Of a DNA stretch of 64,000 nt, positions 63,556 through 64,000 are shown piece after piece. Both the position numbers and the translations under genes were made by a program. The stretch covers positions 1 through 64,000 of the forward strand of contig JANQQZ010000132.1 of assembly GCA_028284805.1 (NCBI GenBank), written 5' to 3'. Numbering within the stretch: the first letter of the stretch is position 1; each line of letters opens with the position of its first letter. A model generated the notes under the pieces. It was given only the letters and a program-made list of their open reading frames with translations, ran no database searches and had not been told where the DNA came from. The stretch comes from Phycisphaerales bacterium (GTDB lineage: Bacteria; Planctomycetota; Phycisphaerae; Phycisphaerales; UBA1924).

Positions 63556-64000
63556 TCAGAGCTCCGGCTGTTCGTCCTCGTCATCGCCGAGATCGAAGTC
63601 GAAATCCAGCACGCTCGAGTCGTCAGACGGGTCCGTGAGCGCGTCCATCGCCAGGTCAGAATCCTCCGCGGCGCCCCCGCCCGCCAGCGCCGCGGCCGCC
63701 GCGGCGGCACCACCCGGGTAGCTCGGCTGGGCAGCGTTGTCGTCCGCGAGTTCCACCGAGCCGCGGGCATGCACGTCGGCGGGATCGAGGTCGGAGGGCA
63801 CCCCATCGATCCGGAGCGCGAAGACGGCCGGGCCGACCGATACCAGGTCGCCCGGGCTGAGCTCGGCCTCATGCACCCTCTCGCGGTTCACGAAGGTCCC
63901 GTTGCTGGATTCGAGATCCCGCACCACCACGCGACCATCCTCGCTGACGAACTCGCAGTGCTGCCTCGACACACTCCGCGCGGGCACCCGCAACTGAGCC
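63556..64000 (-). CDS. FHA domain protein, partial (5' end beyond window)
   Basis: The frame is open to the right edge, so the N-terminus is missing; 147 codons plus the stop are present. RSVSRQHCEFVSEDGRVVVR then DLESSNGTFVNRERV is the phosphothreonine-binding core of an FHA domain (SRxH, SSNGTxxN). The FHA fold ends near VGPAVFALRIDG. The remaining tail has an Ala run (AAAAAALAGG) and an acidic end (DFDFDLGDDEDEQPEL). It probably binds phosphorylated partners of Ser/Thr kinases. The stop lies 22 bases from the convergent small zinc-ribbon gene. Confidence 0.88.
   Translation of the reverse strand, partial: AQLRVPARSVSRQHCEFVSEDGRVVVRDLESSNGTFVNRERVHEAELSPGDLVSVGPAVFALRIDGVPSDLDPADVHARGSVELADDNAAQPSYPGGAAAAAAALAGGGAAEDSDLAMDALTDPSDDSSVLDFDFDLGDDEDEQPEL

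Overview
The window is high-GC bacterial chromosome with dense coding and many 1-4 bp start/stop overlaps. The gene set suggests a planctomycete, most likely of the class Phycisphaerae. This is an inference from the very large GspK-like protein with EF-hand repeats, several pseudopilins with long ectodomains, an L22 with an N-terminal extension, and an S10-spc-alpha ribosomal cluster lacking rpmD and rpsD. No rRNA gene, CRISPR array, insertion sequence or prophage was seen, and no gap between genes exceeds 300 bases.

Bases 1-12713 form a surface-glycan locus. One leftward run holds an ABC polysaccharide exporter (wzm, wzt with a carbohydrate-binding C-terminal domain), a membrane-anchored coiled-coil methyltransferase, a DUF115/sialyltransferase-like protein and a GT2-DUF115 fusion. 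A divergent rightward run holds a CMP-sugar synthetase (PtmB/NeuA-like), a D-2-hydroxyacid dehydrogenase, an SDR (PtmA-like) and a GT2. A GT4 enzyme and a partial GT2 lie at the left edge. Together they read as a system that makes a CMP-activated acidic sugar, builds a glycan, caps it and exports it.

Bases 12743-30573 hold a tRNA-Pro(UGG) and a leftward type IV pilus / type II secretion operon: two GspE/PilB ATPases, PilT, GspF, four pseudopilins (G, H, I and J-like) and a GspK-like protein of about 1996 residues.

Bases 30765-36016 hold a CoaB-type phosphopantothenoylcysteine synthetase, a pseudouridine synthase fused to a methyltransferase, a small DUF2256-DUF3253 protein, an FeS-type photolyase/cryptochrome facing it, and pheS. 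Bases 36074-51242 are the leftward ribosomal cluster from rpsJ to rplQ, with secY, infA and rpoA. Its oddities are an L22 with a helix-turn-helix-like N-terminal domain, an S14 without zinc cysteines, and a structured gap between rplC and rplD.

Bases 51522-64000 are housekeeping and envelope genes: a secreted protein of unknown function, a DUF318-type metal permease, an M28 lipoprotein peptidase, ruvB, a GT87/GT2 lipid-linked-sugar pair, a coiled-coil zinc-ribbon protein, cdsA, uppS, purA, a 53-residue zinc-ribbon protein and a partial FHA-domain protein cut by the right edge.
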